The notes under the pieces were generated by a model. It was not told the origin of the DNA, ran no database searches, and saw only the letters and a list, made by a program, of their open reading frames with translations. From positions 96,355 through 160,354 of the forward strand of contig JAKOVW010000090.1 of the NCBI GenBank assembly GCA_029781865.1: a DNA stretch of 64,000 nt. The letters run 5' to 3'. The translations under genes and the position numbers were made by a program. Each line of letters begins with the position of its first letter. Within the stretch, counting starts at the first letter, position 1. This DNA comes from Bacteroidota bacterium. GTDB taxonomy: Bacteria; Bacteroidota; Bacteroidia; Chitinophagales; Saprospiraceae. Positions 60,615 to 64,000 of this stretch are shown here, one piece after another.

Positions 60615-61185
60615 TATATGACTGAGTTAATAATTAAATCGACTGCAAAATTAAATGCATTATCAAAAAGGTAATATCTAGTATCATTGAAAAGTTTAAA
60701 ATTAAAATAATTATTTTTTTAAAAACCAAATAATATTTCGATTCTGTATATGAACAGCTTGTGGTCATATAATTTTGGTCATATACATCGGTCTTTTAAG
60801 ATCTTAAATAGTGGTTATATACACTTTCCTTTCAAAATTTAAATCACGGTGAATCATTATATCAGAATTATATCGTCATATAATACTCATAAAATAAAGT
60901 TCAGTTCTATAAATTATATGACTCATGAACTAATTAATAGAAATAATATTAGTTCATTCATAATTCTGTTTCAATAACAAAATTATACATACTTATTGTC
61001 AGTAAACGACAACTATCGCTATCAATGTCAGGAATTGAATTTTGATGCTCAGGTAGTTTTCGAAAATTTAAAAGGCATGCAGTAAATATGCCTGATAAAT
61101 GGCTGGTATATAATATGATTGATGCTAATAATAAAGAATGAAAAATAATTACACGTATAACTTAAAATAGAACTATAGTCATATA
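60615..61185. promoter_or_regulatory. Cluster of GTCATATA/TATATGAC motifs (operator or iteron candidates)
   Basis: Exact octamers at 60615, 60764, 60778, 60875, 60915 and 61178; near matches at 60747 and 60814. Confidence 0.5.
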
Positions 61186-61203
61186 CAGATTTAAATCTGT
61201 ATA
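61182..61203. promoter_or_regulatory. 22-bp perfect palindrome upstream of helicase
   Basis: TATACAGATTTAAATCTGTATA, 45 bp upstream of the ATG at 61248. Confidence 0.55.
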
Positions 61204-61247
61204 GTATTGTTAAAAACAAATTTTATTTAAAACTTAAATAGTTACAA

Positions 61248-62783
61248 ATGAATATATTAAAAAACAACGAGATTTCAAGAACTGAGCCCAATACTTCAGT
61301 TACCCTCAGGGATTATCAAAAAACAGCATTAGCTCAAATTTTGAAGAAATGGGAAGATGGAAAGAGAAAACTTTTATTACAAATGCCTACAGGAACTGGA
61401 AAAACGGTTGTGTTTGCGGAAATTGCACGTATGAAAAGTGTAAATGGAGGTAATATTCTTATTATAGAGCATAAACGGGAATTAGTTGAACAAGCAGTTA
61501 GCAAATTGACAGATAATAGTATATCGGCTGGAATTATTATGGCTGGTGAATTAGAAGATGATAGTAAGAAAGTACAAATAGCGACTATTCAAACTCTCAA
61601 AAATCGTATAAAACCTAAAGCCGATTTAATAATTATTGATGAAGCACATCATGTTGCAGCGAAAACTTATAGAAAACTTTGGAATTTCTATCCAGAAGCA
61701 AAATTCTTGGGTGTTACCGCTACTCCAATTCGGCTAAACGGAGAAGGATTTGATGATCTTTTTGACGAACTAATAGTGAGTGATTCTATACGAAAATTCA
61801 TTGATAATAAATATTTGGTTTCGATAGATCATTTTGTATGTTCCACGCCGGACTTATCAGATCTTAAACTAATTAATGGTGATTATGAAAAGTCAAATCT
61901 TTCCAGGAAAATGATGAAAGACAATACTCTTAATGAACTTATCTCTACATACAAAAGTAATTACCTTAGTAAATCCGCTATAGTATTTGCTGTTGATATA
62001 GAGCATAGCAAGAAAATTGTTGAGTATTATACAGATGCCGGAATAAATGCTGTACATATTGATTTTACAACGCCTATTGAAAAACGAAAGAAAATTTTAG
62101 ACGACTTCAGAAACAAAAAAATTAAAGTCATTAGTAATGTTGAAATAATTACGGAAGGCTTTGACTTTCCTGCTTGTGAAGTAGTGCAGTTAGCAAGGCC
62201 TACGAAATCATTGTCATTGTATCTTCAAATGGTTGGTAGAGTTATGAGGCCAGCAGCCGGTAAAAGCAAGGGAATCATATTAGATCATGCCAATCTCTGG
62301 TTGGAGCATGGAAGCTCCATAAATCATAGAAATTGGAATTTAAAAGGACAAAAAAATGACATAAATAAGAAAACAGATCCAGAAGTCTGCGCTTTTCGGA
62401 AGGATGGTTCACTCAAAAAAGTAAATCGGGAAGACTTGAGAGAAATAAACGGCTTAAAAATCGTACCATTATGTGAAGAGCACAAGAGGCTATTCATTTT
62501 TGAAGACAAATTAACCTATTCAAATAAAAAAAACTTTAAAATTATAAATGCATATTTACTTTATAAAGAATATTTAAAAAGTAGAAATGTAATCCTTACT
62601 GATTATGAATTTAATTACATTCAGAATCGATTAAATGTTTTAAATAAACAAGTAGCAAAAGATAGGCAATTCAGCGAAGGGTTTTGGTATTATGAGGAAA
62701 GGAAATTGCAGTCGCAATCTTTAAGAAAAGATGACACTATAATAAATCGTTCCTCTAATAGGCAAATGCAATATTCACGTTGA
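61248..62783 (+). CDS. SF2 DEAD/DEAH-box helicase (RadD/SSL2-like)
   Basis: LRDYQKTALAQIL, MPTGTGKTVVFAEIA, IIDEAHH, GVTATPIRLNGEGF, QMVGRVMRP. Confidence 0.92.
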   Translation: MNILKNNEISRTEPNTSVTLRDYQKTALAQILKKWEDGKRKLLLQMPTGTGKTVVFAEIARMKSVNGGNILIIEHKRELVEQAVSKLTDNSISAGIIMAGELEDDSKKVQIATIQTLKNRIKPKADLIIIDEAHHVAAKTYRKLWNFYPEAKFLGVTATPIRLNGEGFDDLFDELIVSDSIRKFIDNKYLVSIDHFVCSTPDLSDLKLINGDYEKSNLSRKMMKDNTLNELISTYKSNYLSKSAIVFAVDIEHSKKIVEYYTDAGINAVHIDFTTPIEKRKKILDDFRNKKIKVISNVEIITEGFDFPACEVVQLARPTKSLSLYLQMVGRVMRPAAGKSKGIILDHANLWLEHGSSINHRNWNLKGQKNDINKKTDPEVCAFRKDGSLKKVNREDLREINGLKIVPLCEEHKRLFIFEDKLTYSNKKNFKIINAYLLYKEYLKSRNVILTDYEFNYIQNRLNVLNKQVAKDRQFSEGFWYYEERKLQSQSLRKDDTIINRSSNRQMQYSR

Positions 62784-63118
62784 CCAGAAAATTAAAACAT
62801 TCAGGTATACTGCCAACTCAATTATATTTCTTATCAGACCAATCAAATAGAGGATTTTGTTTCTGGACCACGAAATTTAATTGGATCTGGGTGTGCTTTG
62901 TAGGGTAATTTCCTGAACTATTGCAACACTGTAATCAATTTGTCATGACTTTCAGGCTTGATTCCTTAATAAGAATGTGAAAGTGGTGACAGATTGCTTA
63001 CTTCAACATAAATAAAATTGCTTTCTGTTTTAGAAATTTCATTCAAAGTTGACGATTGATGGCAAGCTGAGTAGGCCCTTTAGTGAAATTACTCTATCCA
63101 CTAAAATTAAGTAGGCAA

Positions 63119-64000
63119 CTAATTCATCTTAATCAATTTTCCTTCCCCAATTTCAATGTTCTTATCATAACAAGAAAAGTAGTAAATTCCGCTTGGCAAA
63201 TTAATTATATTTATTGAATTCCATCCATGAAAGACTTTAAATTTAAGCATCTCTTGTCCTATTTGATTTGCAATCACCAGATGAGCATCAACTGGAAGGT
63301 AATCATGTATCATTAAAGTAAATCTGTCTTTAACTGGATTCGGATAAATTGAGACAATTGATTTATTTCTAGCGGTTTCTTTAGTAGCTATCGTACCCAA
63401 TTGCAAATCCTTGCAGATTGAGTTCTCTCCATTGGCATTTTTTACTTTCAGGCAAACCTTGTAAATTCCTGTAGTCGAAAAAATATGAATAGGTGAATTA
63501 TCCTTACTTGTTGGGTCTGAGCTGCTAGGATCTCCAAAATTCCAATCCCATTCAGCAGGTTCATAATAACTCAAATCTGTAAATTCTATTTTAAGATGAT
63601 TCGTAGTATCTTGTTTGTATCGAAATTCAGCAATTGGATAATTATTAATACCTAAACTATCACAGACACTACCATCAATTGGTCCAAGCCTGTAGTTTGG
63701 ATGCACCGGCATTGATCTTGTTGGAGTTGGCAGTTTTAAACTATGTTGCAGGGCATTACAAGCAAATCCTTTTTTATTGGGAAACTCAATAATATTCAGA
63801 GACCTGGCTCCAGTATAAGTGGGACAGTTATAAATTTTTCCATCAGGGCCTACTTCCATAAATCCAAATCCATTCTCGTATGGATATCCACGTTCAATAT
63901 CCCCAATAAAACTATCATAAACAATAACACTTTCCAATTTATAAGGGCTTTCGGTAAGATCTACTTGGTAAAGATCATACGCATACCCAATATACAAATA
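63119..64000 (-). CDS. PKD- and T9SS-domain secreted protein (5' end outside window)
   Basis: EWDWNFGDPSSSDPTSKDNSPIHIFSTTGIYKVCLKVKN; C-terminal IYPNPVKDRFTLMI...GIYYFSCYDKNIEIGEGKLIKMN; frame open to the window edge. Confidence 0.85.
   Translation of the reverse strand, partial: YLYIGYAYDLYQVDLTESPYKLESVIVYDSFIGDIERGYPYENGFGFMEVGPDGKIYNCPTYTGARSLNIIEFPNKKGFACNALQHSLKLPTPTRSMPVHPNYRLGPIDGSVCDSLGINNYPIAEFRYKQDTTNHLKIEFTDLSYYEPAEWDWNFGDPSSSDPTSKDNSPIHIFSTTGIYKVCLKVKNANGENSICKDLQLGTIATKETARNKSIVSIYPNPVKDRFTLMIHDYLPVDAHLVIANQIGQEMLKFKVFHGWNSINIINLPSGIYYFSCYDKNIEIGEGKLIKMN

Larger units (their letters stand above)
55753..64000. mobile_element. Integrative element 2 (right end outside window)
   Basis: tRNA-Ala fragment copy 2, a second tyrosine recombinase, small HTH genes, polymerase-like gene, helicase. 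No further tRNA sequence before 64000. Confidence 0.6.

Overview
AT-rich Bacteroidota-type DNA, probably Saprospiraceae-like (inferred from T9SS C-terminal domains, TAnnTTTG promoters and IntDOT-like recombinases). Left part (1-16.9 kb): four TPR-CHAT (caspase-like) paralogs in one orientation, with an M43 metalloprotease between copies 1 and 2. An ECF sigma factor, a membrane-anchored anti-sigma-like TPR protein and a solo LuxR-type HTH follow. Middle part (17-47 kb): very large secreted repeat proteins (ten exact-period 213-bp MopE-like repeats; about 50 thrombospondin-type-3 repeats of 69 bp), a beta-helix protein, an NRAMP transporter, two-component and stress genes, and two degraded genes. 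Right part (47.2-64 kb): apparently two tandem integrative elements in a tRNA-Ala site. Each begins with a 3' tRNA-Ala fragment (44-bp direct repeat) and a tyrosine recombinase. Element 1 carries secreted-protease cargo and a possible HEPN protein. Element 2 carries a protein with PolA/single-subunit-polymerase-like motifs A, B and C, two small HTH proteins, an SF2 helicase and an intergenic cluster of GTCATATA motifs. No rRNA, complete tRNA or CRISPR array was seen. The genes at both window edges are truncated. All family assignments are by eye, without database searches.
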